From Symbiodinium natans (lineage: Eukaryota > Sar > Dinophyceae > Suessiales > Symbiodiniaceae), in the NCBI GenBank assembly GCA_905221605.1, contig CAJNDS010002412.1:536886-600885 (forward strand): 64,000 bases of DNA, written 5' to 3'. A model generated the notes under the pieces. The model did not search any database, was not told the DNA's origin, and worked only from the letters and a program-made list of their open reading frames with translations. This document shows, one piece after another, positions 8,200-18,181 of the stretch. The first letter of the stretch is position 1; every line of letters begins with the position of its first letter. The translations under genes were made by a program, and so were the position numbers.

Positions 8200-8513
8200 A
8201 GTTTGCGCCCTGAACTGGCTCAGGAAGGTCCAGCGGCTCAGGGCTTCAGGACCATCCACACCCTCCGACAACTGAGGTCTTTTAAGGTTTAGGGTTTAGG
8301 GTTTAGGGTTTAGGGTTTAGGGGTTAGGGTTTAGGGTTTAGGGTTTAGGGTTTAGGGTTTAGGGTTTAGGGTTTAGAGTTTAGGGTTTCGGGTTTAGGGT
8401 TTAGGGTTTAGGGCCTCTCGCTTTTGTGTTTAGGGTTTAGGGCAAGTCCATCTAGGCATGCATGTCGAAGCATGTGGTCGATATCTGTCTGTGCTGAGAA
8501 GCCTTACCACTAA
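8200..8513 (+). CDS. candidate 3' gene end, two exons
   Basis: Exon 8200-8276 (SLRPELAQEGPAAQGFRTIH..) between CACTGGCAG and AG|GTCTTT; exon 8447-8513 (..RHACRSMWSISVCAEKPYH, TAA) after AGGGCAAG. The phase-2/lead-1 junction is consistent. The 170-nt intron is almost entirely TTTAGGG repeats. No start exon found and no family recognised. Confidence 0.35.
8284..8415 (+). repeat. telomere repeat (TTTAGGG)n
   Basis: About 18 units within the proposed intron 8277-8446. Confidence 0.95.
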
Positions 8514-8726
8514 ACCCTGAACGCCTCGCTCTCGGACATCCCGATCCCCGAACCAAACCGAACTGAGCTTTGAAGACTGCCAAAATGCCCTTGCCTGACC
8601 CGACGAGCTAAGAAGTACAGCTGTTTTCTAGATCTGGGAGCTGCGCAGAGCTATGCAGACACGGTGTGTCCTCTTGACCACTGCGAAGATGCTTCCGATG
8701 ATTGAAACTGCCTGGCAACTCACTTC

Positions 8727-9122
8727 TCAGGCGATCCTTTCCGGGTGCCAATCGCAATATTCCGTCGTCTTGCATTCTTCCTCCTTCATGTATAGGCAGT
8801 GGTAAGCGTACTCTGGGCCATAAGTGTATCTTCCATTCTGCACAATCCAGCAAGACCCAGGAATCACGCGAAGGCCTGCTGGTATCCAATGGCAGTAGGC
8901 AGAGGCATCTGAGTGTGCGCAAATTTCCTCTCCAAACATCTTGCAGGCCTTCACATAGGACTCAACAGAGGCGTACTTGGTCTGGACTTCGCAATGCGCG
9001 GGACTTTCACTTGACGTCACCTCACTTACTGAGAAGTCTGAGCTCTTTAGTTGGGAGCGATCAGTTGCGGGCTCGTTGCGAAGCGCATGAGCAGCCGCAA
9101 CCAGCATCAGAAGGACTAGCAT
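8727..9122 (-). CDS. small secreted cysteine-rich protein, hypothetical
   Basis: Uninterrupted 131-codon frame from ATG to TGA. It begins with a clear signal peptide (MLVLLMLVAAAHALR, probable cleavage after A-H-A). The mature part has ten cysteines from about residue 44, including a repeated C-x-W pattern (YCHWIP and YCDWHP) and the pairs KAC, EIC and EEC, as in disulfide-stabilised extracellular proteins. No catalytic motif seen and no named family recognised. It could be the 5' part of a longer spliced gene, but the stop is clean. A (GA)n tract and a duplicated segment lie upstream. Probably exported or on the cell surface. Confidence 0.6.
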   Translation of the reverse strand: MLVLLMLVAAAHALRNEPATDRSQLKSSDFSVSEVTSSESPAHCEVQTKYASVESYVKACKMFGEEICAHSDASAYCHWIPAGLRVIPGSCWIVQNGRYTYGPEYAYHCLYMKEEECKTTEYCDWHPERIA

Positions 9123-9307
9123 GGCACAAGTGTTTCACAGACTACAGCACTCGCGGACAACTGACTTGCTCTTTGGGACTCACGGCTTCGGAGATGTCAA
9201 CGATTGTGGCACATTGAGATTCTCACACAATCTGCAAGAAACTAGACAGGACGCGATTCGACAATCCAGCTTCTGGGTCAAGGATGATATACTGAGGAAA
9301 GAGAAAG

Positions 9308-9326
9308 AGAGAGAGAGAGAGAGAGA
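9308..9326 (+). repeat. (GA)n microsatellite
   Basis: Short GA run upstream of the secreted-protein gene (pyrimidine-rich on its coding strand). Confidence 0.9.
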
Positions 9327-9338
9327 CACCGAGCGAGA

Positions 9339-9477
9339 GCTCATGTCTGATGCGATACAATATACACTACTCTCAGGAAAGGTTGGCACGCATGAAACGA
9401 CATTTCGCGCCTCGAGGTCCAGACAATGAACTTTCGGGCTCTCCTGGCCTAAAAGCAGAAGTCGTGTTCAAAGAACC
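9339..9477 (+). repeat. duplicate of 7.6-7.85 kb segment
   Basis: 9339-9407 and 9412-9477 match 7591-7659 and 7780-7844 closely, without the 120 bp in between. An open + frame reads ..SQERLARMKRHFAPRGPDN.. ending ..FKEP then TAA, so a coding exon may be what was copied. It lies upstream of the minus-strand secreted-protein gene. Confidence 0.7.
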
Positions 9478-9914
9478 TTAAGAACCGAACACCCCTTGAC
9501 CCTGAACCCCCAAGCCCCCGACCCCTAGACCCTGAACCCTAAACCCTCAAACACCAAACCCAACAACTTTCACAAAATCTTCGCTGGCGTGCAACCGTTG
9601 CAGCCGGGTAGGCCTCGTCAGCTATGTCCGCCAAGGCCACTACGTGCAGCAACTGCCTTTCTGTCGTGGCAGTTCAAAAGTTCGTCTAGTGAAAATAAAA
9701 CCCTAAGCCACGAACCTTTGGGCATTGGCTACTTTTGTAAATGAACCTCAAACATCTCTTGCCTTCATGTAAATCTTGCCAATCCCTTCCAGCATCTCAG
9801 ACCGTAGAGCTGATTCACGATGAGCATGTTGCACCATGACCGACTTCTTCTATGACTTTATCAGCCTCAAATACAGTAAATCTTATACTTGGAGTATGAA
9901 TCTCTAGAATATCT

Positions 9915-10280
9915 TCATGTCGTACATCTCTGAGCCTTGGACAACGACTCTAAACGTATTGTCTCCGACCTTTTGAAGGCTCTCCCATTGTTTCCTTGTA
10001 CGTTGTTGAATACAGCTTCCATACGTGTTTCTTCTACGTACACACTACACCCGATCCATGAAGTGAAACTCAGTTTCAAAACGCCTCAACCAACCAAAAC
10101 ACCCTGACAACCAACACCCCAACAACCCGAACCCCCCTAAACCCTAAACCCTAAACCCTAAACCCTAAAACCTAAACCCTAAAACCGAAACCCTAAACCC
10201 CTAAAGCCGAACCCCAAAATAACCTTCAGCTTCGTCCACAAGCCCTTCCGGGCTCCCAGGCCGGAGCAGGTACTCCTGCG
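9915..10280 (-). CDS. candidate 3' gene end, two exons, possibly frameshifted
   Basis: Exon 10280-10224 (QEYLLRPGSPEGLVDEAE) between TCTGTCAG and GAAG|GTTATT. Exon 10084-9915 (55 codons plus TGA: VLKLSFTSWIGCSVYVEETR..) after GGTTGGTTGAG. The junction keeps phase (1/lead 2). The other two minus frames are also open in part: 10044-9907 reads ..KVGDNTFRVVVQGSEMYDMK and 9949-9815 reads ..EIHTPSIRFTVFEADKVIEE. A decayed gene with frameshifts is therefore equally possible. This is the most AT-rich unique stretch nearby. Confidence 0.35.
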
Positions 10281-10495
10281 CTGACAGAGCCCTAAACCCT
10301 AAACCCTAAACCCTAAACCCTAAACCCTAAACCCTAGTCAAGGCAACACGACAAATGCTAGGGGACTAACGTTTCCTGGCAGGGTTTGGGGGCTTCGGGA
10401 AGTCATTTCGGGTGCGGTCTGAAATTGTGGGGGTTTGGGGTGCCCTAAACCCTAAACCCTAAACCCAAAGCCTTAAACCCTAAACCCTAAACCCT
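10138..10495 (-). repeat. three CCCTAAA blocks
   Basis: Arrays at 10138-10200, 10290-10336 and 10444-10495, all C-strand. The last is followed within 10 bp by G-strand units at about 10505. Confidence 0.9.
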
Positions 10496-10844
10496 AGAGT
10501 TTCTAGGGTTTGGGGTTTAGGGCTTGGGGTGTAGGGTTCAGGGTGTGGGTGTTGGGCTGACAGGCTTCGGGGCATCCCATCGGCCGGAGGAGGAGGCTGG
10601 AGGCTAGGATTGAGGGCTTAGGGCTTTATAGGGTTTAGGTTTAGGGTTCAGGGCTTAGGGTTTAGGGCTTAAGGGCTTCAGGGCTTAGGGGCCTAGGGGT
10701 TATCGGGTTTAGGGTTTAGGGCTTTCTGGGATTTTGATTTTTTAGGATCTAATTGGGGTTGGGAGTTTAGGGTAAACCTCGGGTTGGGGGTCAATAGGTA
10801 CCCAAAACACGGGCCCAATTGCCGGGAACGTGACTACCGCAAAG

Positions 10845-11175
10845 GGTGTGCGATGCATTGACAAGCCACTGGGCCACGGCCGATTCCTGCAGATCCCAAA
10901 CAAAAACCGTGTTTAGGGTTTAGGGTTTAGGGTTTAGGGTTTAGGTTTAGGTTTAGAGTTTAGAATTTAGGGTTTAGGGTTTAGGGTTTAGGGTTTAGGG
11001 TTTAGGGTTTAGGGTTTAGGGTTTAGGGTTTAGGGTTTAGGGTTTAGGGTTTAGGGTTTAGGGATCTGACACCGAGTGCTTCCCGGTACACGCCCAGAGC
11101 CCGCGCTGGCAAAGTAGCAAGCGCAGTCGTTCCTTGCCAGCTGAGCTGAGAGAGTCTGGCCTGCAAACTGTCGAG
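10845..11175 (+). CDS. candidate exon pair, frame unresolved
   Basis: Island 10845-10910 ends at GTTTAGGG and island 11077-11175 follows GACACCGAG and ends GAG|GTTCTT. Two different phase-consistent readings exist: ..HWATADSC.. joined to a frame with a stop, or GHGRFLQIPNKNR joined to CFPVHAQSPRWQ..SGLQTVE. The ambiguity shows how weak frame choice is for islands this short. Confidence 0.22.
10912..11064 (+). repeat. telomere repeat (TTTAGGG)n
   Basis: About 21 units, between the two exon-like islands. Confidence 0.95.
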
Positions 11176-11647
11176 GTTCTTGAAGGCCCTAAGCTAAACC
11201 CGGCAGCCTGAACTCCAAAATGCTTGTTCGGCCTGGGCCCGAATTCCTCAATCCAAAGACGCCTAGTAATTACCTCACCTTCTCCCCAAAAGCCGCCAAA
11301 AGCCAGGGCCCGGAGAATATGGAACCCAAAGCCCGAAACCCCAAAGCGCTCAACTCCCGATACCTAAGGTTGGAACCATGGGGCCTTAGTATGGTCCCTT
11401 ACCCTTGTCTAAAGGAGTTTAAAGGGATCCGACGGATGGGCAGAGCCTCTAAGCAAACCCTAAACCCTGAACCCCAAACCCTAAACCCTAACCCTAAACC
11501 GGTTCATGGCGGGAACCTTAAAAAATCTAGGGAACCTTGAGTTACCATACCCCCCCTTGAAACCCCCGCCCCTTACAGACCCTAGACCCTAAGCCCTAAG
11601 CCCTAAGCCCTAAACCCTAAACCCTAAACCCCTTAAAGAACCCTACA

Positions 11648-11989
11648 ATGAATCAAAGGCTTGGGATGGTGAACGCCCTCTCCTGCCACCTCCCAGCACC
11701 ACCCTTCTCGCAGGCCTCCCAGGAAAAAGGCGGGTTGCAGGGTTTATGGTTTTGGCTTTAGGGTTTGGGGTTTGGGGTTTGGGGTTGAGGGTTTAGGGTT
11801 TTGTGGGGGCTTACAGAGGGCTACATTTCCGCGTCGAAGGCTTTTGAAGCGGGGAAGAGCCTGCCTGTGCAGAAATTAAGACCCACCTGTTCAGCCATGA
11901 AGAGCCCTATCCCGACAAAACAACTCCTCCAAAAATCCCAAAACCTCCTGATAAGCAAGGATGTGGGGCGTACAACGTCAAACCCCTAA
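11648..11989 (+). CDS. candidate two-exon gene with pure telomere-repeat intron
   Basis: Exon 1, 11648-11741, starts at an ATG (MNQRLGMVNALSCHLPAPPF..); exon 2, 11817-11989, ends ..LLISKDVGRTTSNP, TAA. The split codon G|AG is restored at the junction. The 75-nt intron begins GTTTATGG, ends GGCTTACAG and otherwise holds only degenerate telomere units. Product about 88 residues, S/K-rich; no domain recognised. An ordinary GT-AG intron built from telomere-type sequence fits the observation best. Confidence 0.45.
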
Positions 11990-12035
11990 ATCCTAATTGT
12001 CTAGGGTCCAGTGTTCCTTGAATCCGCAACGAACA

Positions 12036-12108
12036 CACCCTAAACCCTAAATCCTAAACCCTAAACCCTAAACCCTAAACCCTAAACCCTAAACCCTAAA
12101 CCCTAAAC
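12036..12108 (-). repeat. telomere repeat (CCCTAAA)n
   Basis: Ten units; left partner of the TTTAGGG array at 12239 around a 130-bp unique island. Confidence 0.95.
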
Positions 12109-12238
12109 CGCACATGGTTGGCAAGCATCTAAAGCCGAAGGAACGGCACCTGCTCCCGCTGAGGGCCGGGGGATGACTTTCGAGGGTGCAGGGCTCCCCT
12201 TGGGCTAAAGGCTTGGGGTTGAGGTTGGGGGGGTTTTG

Positions 12239-12418
12239 GGGTTTAGGGTTTAGGGTTTAGGGTTTAGGGTTTAGGGTTTAGGGTTTAGGGATTTAGGGTT
12301 TAGGGTTTAGGGTTTAGGGTTTAGGGTTTAGGGTTTAGGGTTTAGGGTTTAGGGTTTAGGGTTAGGGTTTAGGGTTTAGGGTTTAGGGTTTAGGGTTTAG
12401 GGTTTAGGGCTTAGGGCG
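12239..12418 (+). repeat. telomere repeat (TTTAGGG)n
   Basis: About 25 units, one of the longer arrays. Confidence 0.95.
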
Positions 12419-12510
12419 TAGGGTTTTAGGCTTGGGGTTGAGGGTTTTGAGTCTGGAGGTTTAGGGTTTAGGGATTTAGGTTTTGCTTCGCCAAGGGTGT
12501 TTGTGCATAG

Positions 12511-12864
12511 AACAGGCTGCCGACGACAAGCAATGCCGCCAGTGAGAAACACAGGTACGAAATAGCACGACCCTGAACCCTAAACCCTAATCCTAAACCC
12601 TAAACCCTAAACCCTAAATTCCTGCGCCTCCAGCGCGGCCCAGCTCCGGGCGAGAAGCGAGGCAACGTCCAGGACCTTTGATCAATGGCTTCGGGTTTAG
12701 GATTTAGGGTGTCGGGTTGAAGGTTTGGGGTCTACTGGAGAGCTTGAGTATGCGGGACCTATATGTAACTTATTCAATGTCGACTTTTAGGGTCCAGTTC
12801 TTAGGGCTTGTGGTCTTCGTCGGCTGAAACAGGCCTTGAGGGCACACCCTCGCGGAGTAGTTAG
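12511..12864 (+). CDS. candidate 3' gene end, three exons, telomere-repeat intron
   Basis: Exon 12511-12554 (NRLPTTSNAASEKH) lies between TTTGTGCATAG and AG|GTACGA. Exon 12634-12694 (..AAQLRARSEATSRTFDQWLR) lies between GCGCCTCCAG and GTTTAGG. Exon 12805-12864 (GLWSSSAETGLEGTPSRSS, TAG) follows CAGTTCTTAG. Phases match at both junctions. The first intron is 79 nt, GT-AG, with six CCCTAAA-type units in its middle. Composition is S, A, R and E rich; no family recognised. Confidence 0.45.
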
Positions 12865-12904
12865 TTGGCGGGCAAGCCCCTAAACTGACCTGAGCCGAAT
12901 GCCA

Positions 12905-13155
12905 CCCTCAACCCCAAACCCCTCAACCCCAAACCCCAAACCCCCAAACCACCAACCACATCCCCAAAACCCCAAACCAGACCCCCAAAACCCCAAACCC
13001 CAAACCCCCAAACCACATCCCCAAACCCCGAACCACACCCCCAAAACCCCAACCCTAAACCTAAACCCAAACCCCAAACCCCAAACCCTAAACCCCAAAC
13101 CCTGAACCCCAAACCCTAAACCCCAAACCCTAAACCCCAAACCCTAAACCCCATA
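12905..13155 (-). repeat. degenerate C-strand telomere tract (CCCCAAAC)n
   Basis: Long run of CCCCAAACC-type units with CCACATC interruptions. The three-frame open reading here is only repeat translation. Confidence 0.9.
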
Positions 13156-13279
13156 TCACCAAGCGAAACCCCACATCACCTAAAGCCCCCAAACCTCCTC
13201 GCGAGCCGATTCGGGCATGGCCGCCAGGGCCATGCGGGCGAAGAGCAGAGGCCTCGAAGCTTTACTTGCTTGTGGCTTG

Positions 13280-13790
13280 GAGGGTTCTGGGTTTAGGGTT
13301 TAGGGTTTAGGGTCTAGGGTCTAGGGTTTAGGGTTTCAAGGGGTTAGGGTTTAGGGGGTTTAGGGGGTTTAGGGTTAAGGGGTTTAGGGGGATTAGGGGT
13401 TTTCTTAGTTTAAGTGGGTTTACGGGGTTTTGGGGGGTTTAGCGGGTTTGCGGTGTTTGGGGGGTTTACGGACTTTACGGGGTTTAGGGGGCTTAGGGGG
13501 TTTCGGGGGCTCAGGGGGTTTAGGGGGGTTTTCAGGGCTTTCAGGGGTATTACTAGGGCTTAGGGTCCTAAACTACATCGGATCCCCTCTCCATCCCAGG
13601 AGTTGGGGCACAGTAGGTTGACATGTCAACCTGGAAACTTCAGGTAAGGTTTGGGGTTTCGGGGTTCAGGGCTTAGATGTTCGGGTGTAGGGTTTAAGTT
13701 TAGGGGTTTAGGGGTTTAGGGGTTTGGGGTTTCGGGTTTCGGGTCAGGGGTTCAGGTTGAGGGTTTAGGGCTGGGGCTTGGCCAACTTTT
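13280..13790 (+). repeat. degenerate G-strand telomere tract
   Basis: GGGTTTAGG, GGGGGTTTA, GGGGCTTA and similar units. No gene seen apart from a possible short exon-like island at 13200-13270. Confidence 0.8.
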
Positions 13791-13799
13791 CTTGACTCC

Positions 13800-14170
13800 C
13801 TACTCAGAGCCAGCAATTCTGGCGTCAGGCTGTGTAGTTTCGGGGGTGTAAGTGATATAGTCCTGGGGTTTCAGGAAAGGTGCTTAGGGCTTCCTTGCGT
13901 TTCTGGTCTAGGGCTTCTTAAACCTCTGCACATGTGCCATTAGCTTTGGAGCGTCCAAGACAAAACCCCTCAACTCTAAACCAACCCTCTGAAACTAGGT
14001 CGTGTGGTCCGGTGTGGGGTTTCTACCATGCCTTAGTATCATTGTTCTCGTTATTGTTGTTATTGTTATTGTTTATGTGCGATCTCGGACATTTCACGCC
14101 CAAACAACACTGAGTCTTCCCGAAACCCGAAGCCCGAAGCCCTAAACCCTACAACTTCTCAACCCTAAAC
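13800..14170. other. unique sequence without a supported gene
   Basis: Mixed composition with a short (ATTGTT)n patch at 14040-14070. No reading frame or hairpin that I can support. Confidence 0.5.
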
Positions 14171-14174
14171 CCCG

Positions 14175-14241
14175 AGCCCTAAACCCTAAACCCTAAACCC
14201 TAAACCCTAAACCCTAAACCCTAAACCCTAAACCCTAAACC
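14175..14241 (-). repeat. telomere repeat (CCCTAAA)n
   Basis: Nine units; the left half of a back-to-back pair around island 14242-14378, whose + strand is open (SCGSDPGLSGSFLASC..). Confidence 0.95.
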
Positions 14242-14378
14242 TTCTAAAGTCCTAAATCCCAAAGTCACTAAGTCCTGTGGCTCCGACCCGGGGCTGTCTG
14301 GCAGCTTCTTGGCATCCTGCCCCCGCACTGAGAGGAGTTGGGAGAGTGGGCCTCCTTCTCCCCTAGCATCGCCGTCAG

Positions 14379-14502
14379 AGGCTTAGGGTTTAGGGTTTAG
14401 GGTTTAGGGTTTAGGGTTTAGGGTTTAGGGTTTAGGGTTTAGGGTTTAGGGTTTAGGGTTTAGGGTTTAGGTTTTAGGGTTTAGGGTTTAGGGTTTAGGG
14501 TT
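14379..14502 (+). repeat. telomere repeat (TTTAGGG)n
   Basis: About 17 units; right half of the back-to-back pair. Confidence 0.95.
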
Positions 14503-14847
14503 CAAACCCCGTGAAAATATTCCTAAATCGGATCCTCGCCAGCCTGACAAGGGAAAAGACTAGCACAGGCCCTGCCAGGCCCCTGTTCACGACGGAGGGG
14601 GTGGGGCGGGGGGGGGGGGGCTCGTCGCGCAGAGAAGCCAAGGCGATCCGTTCACTTGCAACCCTAAACCCGAAACCCTAGGCTTCAAAACGCATTCGGG
14701 TTCGGAGTTTTGGGGCGTAAGGTGAGGGCAAACCGTCTACCCGCAGCCCTAAACCCTAAATCCTAAACCCTAAACCCGAAACCCGAAACCCTATATCCTA
14801 ACCCTTACTTAAGGGCACCCTGAGTCCCTCAATCTAAGCCCCACCAG

Positions 14848-14946
14848 GGTTTAGGGTTTAGGGTTTAGGGTTTAGGGTTTAGGGTTTAGGGTTTAGGGTT
14901 TAGGGTTTAGGGCTTAGGGTTTAGGGTTTAGGGTTTAGGGTTTAGG
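14848..14946 (+). repeat. telomere repeat (TTTAGGG)n
   Basis: About 14 units with one CTTAGGG. Confidence 0.95.
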
Positions 14947-15070
14947 CTTGATCTCGAGCACCAACACCCCTCAACACCCTCAACCCCTCAACCCCGGAAG
15001 CGCGCCTTCTTGCTCTGCCCGAACCACTGCGTGGCACATTTTAGGCCTGCGGGGCTTTTTGGGATCTTGG

Positions 15071-15230
15071 GGTAGTTGCAGGGTCCCTTAGTATGGGCCC
15101 TTAGAAGGGGACTATCTACCCCTCACAGACCCTATAAAGCCCAGGCCCATACTTCAGAAGCCTTTCAACCCATATAAGTACCCTTGGAGAGCGCGACCTT
15201 ACAGGGGCCCCTTTAGGGGACCCGAACTCC
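15071..15230 (+). mobile_element. hairpin element, family B, copy 3
   Basis: Starts GGTAGTTGCAGGGTCCCTTA with TATGGGCCCTTAGAAGGGG. The right half has GGCCCATACTTCAGAAGCC and ends in GGGGACCCGAACTCC, the inverse of the left end. Confidence 0.65.
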
Positions 15231-15427
15231 CTGTTGGAGCTCCCCGCCCCTCAAACTGCAAGCTATTCATGCCTGAGTTTTGTAGGAGACGGGTCTACGA
15301 ACCAGACCTGAAGCCCTCAACCTGCAGGATATTCACGCCTGAGTTTTCGATGACAGGGCCCTTCGGCCCCGTCCCCATTGCAAAAAAAAGCCTGAAGGAA
15401 AACCGTTTGCCTTGGGGGCCCCAAGTG

Positions 15428-15508
15428 ACCCTAAACCCTAAACCCTAAACCCTAAACCCTGAACCCTGAACCCTGAACCCTAAACCCTAAACCCTAAACC
15501 CTAAACCA
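15428..15508 (-). repeat. telomere repeat (CCCTAAA / CCCTGAA)
   Basis: Eleven units, three of them CCCTGAA. Confidence 0.95.
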
Positions 15509-15984
15509 ATCACCGAAGGCTTTGGCTGCTGCCTGTTGGAGCTTCCTCCTCTTCCAAATCTTTCCGAACCATTCTAAGTCGCCTAACTAGCTTCAGTCTT
15601 CGACGTGTGAATGGTGAATGCTGGGTTTGGGCTGGCTCCGGCTTATTTCGCCATGAGTTATGAGAGGGTGGCCTTTGGGGGGGGGGGGGGGGGGGAGGGT
15701 TTTAAGAGGGGGCATGTCTGAACACTCTTGTGTTCAGCTGACCCATGCTATACCGTAAACACTAAACCCTGAACCCTGAGCCCTAAACCCTAAACGCTAA
15801 AACCCCTAAACCCTAAATCCTAAACCCTAAACCCTAACCCTAAACCCAAAACCCTAAACCCTAGGCCTAAACCCTAAGCCGCCTTCTTCCGGAAATCGCG
15901 ACGCCAGTGCAGCTGCAGCGCCCTCGAGGAGCTCCTTCGCGTCGCGCGACGGGGCTCTGCGTCTTTGTGTGGCTTCTGGTTGGT

Positions 15985-16165
15985 TTAGGGTTTATAGGGC
16001 TTATAGGGTTCATAGGGTATAGGGTTTATAGGGTTTATAGGGTATAGGGTTTATAGGGTTTATAGGTTTTTTTTTGTTCGGGTTTGTAGGGTTTACAGGG
16101 TTTATAGGGTTTATAGGGTTTATAGGGTTTATAGGGTTTATAGGGTTTATAGGGTTTGTAGGGTT
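15985..16165 (+). repeat. 9-bp telomere variant array (GGGTTTATA)n
   Basis: Tandem GGGTTTATA units with GGGTATA and GGGTTTGTA variants. Because the period is 9 bp the frame is preserved and long G-F-I repeat frames appear on + (and K-P-Y on -). These are repeat translations, not evidence of a protein. Confidence 0.9.
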
Positions 16166-16669
16166 TATGGGGTTTGTAGGGTTGATAAGGTTTAGGGTTG
16201 TTCAGGGTTTTGATCTCTGGGGTTTTGGGTTTCAGGTTTGCTACACCTGGGGCTTCAGGTCTACGGCAACCCGACCCCTGAACCTGAAGCCCCAAGACCC
16301 TGAACCCCCAAAGCACGAATCGGATTGGAACCGAGCCCTGAACCCGAAGCCTGAAACTCCTGAACTTTGGACCCTGAAACCTAAACAAATTCATAGATTC
16401 CTTAAGGGAGGAGGGCTCATGGGGGGTGGTAGGTACTTAGCTTAGGGGCCTTGAGGGAACGTGGGTTACACATCCCCCTTGAAGCCCCGAAATCCGAAGC
16501 CCCTGAATCCTGAAGCCTAAACCATTGACCCGCTGCGAGGGCAAGGCCTGGATCCGACGAACCCCTAAACCCCTGAACCCCTAAACCCCTCAACCTACCC
16601 TAAACCCCTAACCCCTAGGCCCTAAACCCTAAACCCTTAACCCGAAATGTTGGAAGGTAGGACTTGAAG

Positions 16670-17906
16670 GCTTCTTCCGTCCTCATCACCGAGGAGGTCG
16701 CAGTGCTCCAAGAGCTTGAGGACACCGCCCAGGTGCTGGGAGCCGGCTTGTGGCGGTTTAGGGTTTAGGGTTTAGGGTTTAGGGTTTAGGGTTTAGGGTT
16801 TAGGGTTTAGGGTTTAGGGTTTAGGGTTTAGGGTTTAGGGTTTAGGGTTTAGGGTGTAGGGTCGAGGGTTGAGGGTTGAGGGTTTAGGGTTTAGAGTTGA
16901 AAAAATCACCAACCCCCCCCCCCTCCCAACCACCCAAAAAAAGAAAACGAAACCCCCCAGGCCCTCGACCCTAGAAACCCCCCAGGCCCTCGACCCTAGA
17001 TCGAGCAAAATCCGCACCCCTCTCTTAGATTCCTAAACCCTAAACCTCAACTCTAAACCCTAACCCTAAACCCTAAACCCTAGTTCATGGTTTGGGGAGG
17101 GGTGATTTTGGGGGGGGGTGTCGGTGACGGGAGGGTCTTTCGGGTATAGAGGGCTCGAGGTGTCGGGCTTCATGGTGCAGGCCGCGGGTTCAGGGCTTAG
17201 AGATGAAGGTTTCGGGTTTAGGGGTCAGGGTTCAGGGTTTAGGGTTTCGGGTTTAGGGTTTAGGGTTTAGGGCTTGGGGTTTAGGGTTTAGGATTTAGGG
17301 TTAGGGTTAGGGCTGGGCAAAACGCAATTGCGGCACCTCAGCCCAGGCGTCCACAGCACGCCCCGCGGCCGTTCGGACGGAAGGTGCCCTGGCAGGCTAC
17401 ACAGACTGTGTAAGGTTCAGGGTTTAGGGTCTAGGGTCTGTTGAAATTATTAAGGGTTCAGGTCCGGGGAAGTTTCGGGAAGTTTCGGGGAGTTTCGAGG
17501 AGTTTCGAGGAGTTTCGAGGAGTTTCTGTTTGGGATTTTTTGGAATAATGTCAAGTTACAGGGGCTTGAGGGTTTAGGGTGCAGGGTTTAGGCCAAAGCC
17601 ATCCACGCGGCTGGGTTTTGCACGTTTAAGGCTCTTTGGGGGGGGGGGAGGGGAAATAACGTCCATGCATACGGCGATTTGCCCAAGACATGGGTATTTG
17701 CAGCATTTTTGCCAAGGATGCAAGGATGTTTGACAAATATGGGACAACGCGTTCACGCCCCTGGCGAAGCTGCCAAAAACGCTGGTATTTGCAGCAGTGT
17801 TTTCGCCCTACAAAAGCGTTCTTTGAAAATCGCAGTTCGTAAGTATCGAAACCATCGCTGTGCTTTTGCGCACGCGATCACGAAAGCCTGGTGGGAGTGG
17901 GAGTGA
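16670..17906 (+). CDS. candidate 3' gene end, three exons
   Basis: Exon 16670-16755 (ASSVLITEEVAVLQELEDTA.., helix-like) ends CG|GTTTAGGG. Exon 17342-17409 lies between GGCACCTCAG and T|GTAAGG. Exon 17704-17906 follows GGGTATTTGCAG and ends ..AFAHAITKAWWEWE, TGA. Phases agree at both junctions. Intron 1 holds a 110-bp TTTAGGG array. The last exon is the longest and has an internal imperfect repeat around GGTATTTGCAGCA. No family recognised. Confidence 0.4.
16754..16862 (+). repeat. telomere repeat (TTTAGGG)n
   Basis: About 15 units; its first bases provide the donor GT of the exon ending at 16755. Confidence 0.95.
17461..17525 (+). repeat. short tandem repeat (GGGAAGTTTC / GAGGAGTTTC)n
   Basis: Six 10-bp units inside an intron-like stretch. 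Confidence 0.85.
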
Positions 17907-18110
17907 CTTCCAGAAGGGCAAGTCCCTCCCCAATCCAACACCTACCCCGCCAGGTGGAGTGCGATTACCCAGAAAATCCCGGAACCTCGCATCCCGCCGG
18001 AGAGGTTAGGGTTCAAGTTGTACGGGCTGGTGCACGTAATACCTGAATTGATTGGAGCACTCACATGCAACAAATGCCTCATTTTTAAGAGAACACCCCC
18101 TACTTACCCC

Positions 18111-18181
18111 TAAACCCTAAACCCTAAACCCTCAACCCTAAACCCTAAACCCTAAACCCTAAACCCTAAACCCTAAACCCT
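18111..18181 (-). repeat. telomere repeat (CCCTAAA)n
   Basis: Ten units. The island after it (18201-18242) is open and ends at CTTAAG|GTAAGG, a good donor. Confidence 0.95.

Noticed and set aside
12861-13140. Overlapping 68-86 codon frames on both strands
   Set aside because: They translate CCCCAAACC / GGGTTTGG repeats (W-G-L-G-F and N-P-K-P patterns).
16035-16445. 119- and 123-codon frames
   Set aside because: Mostly Y-K-P and G-F-I repeats from the 9-bp GGGTTTATA array.
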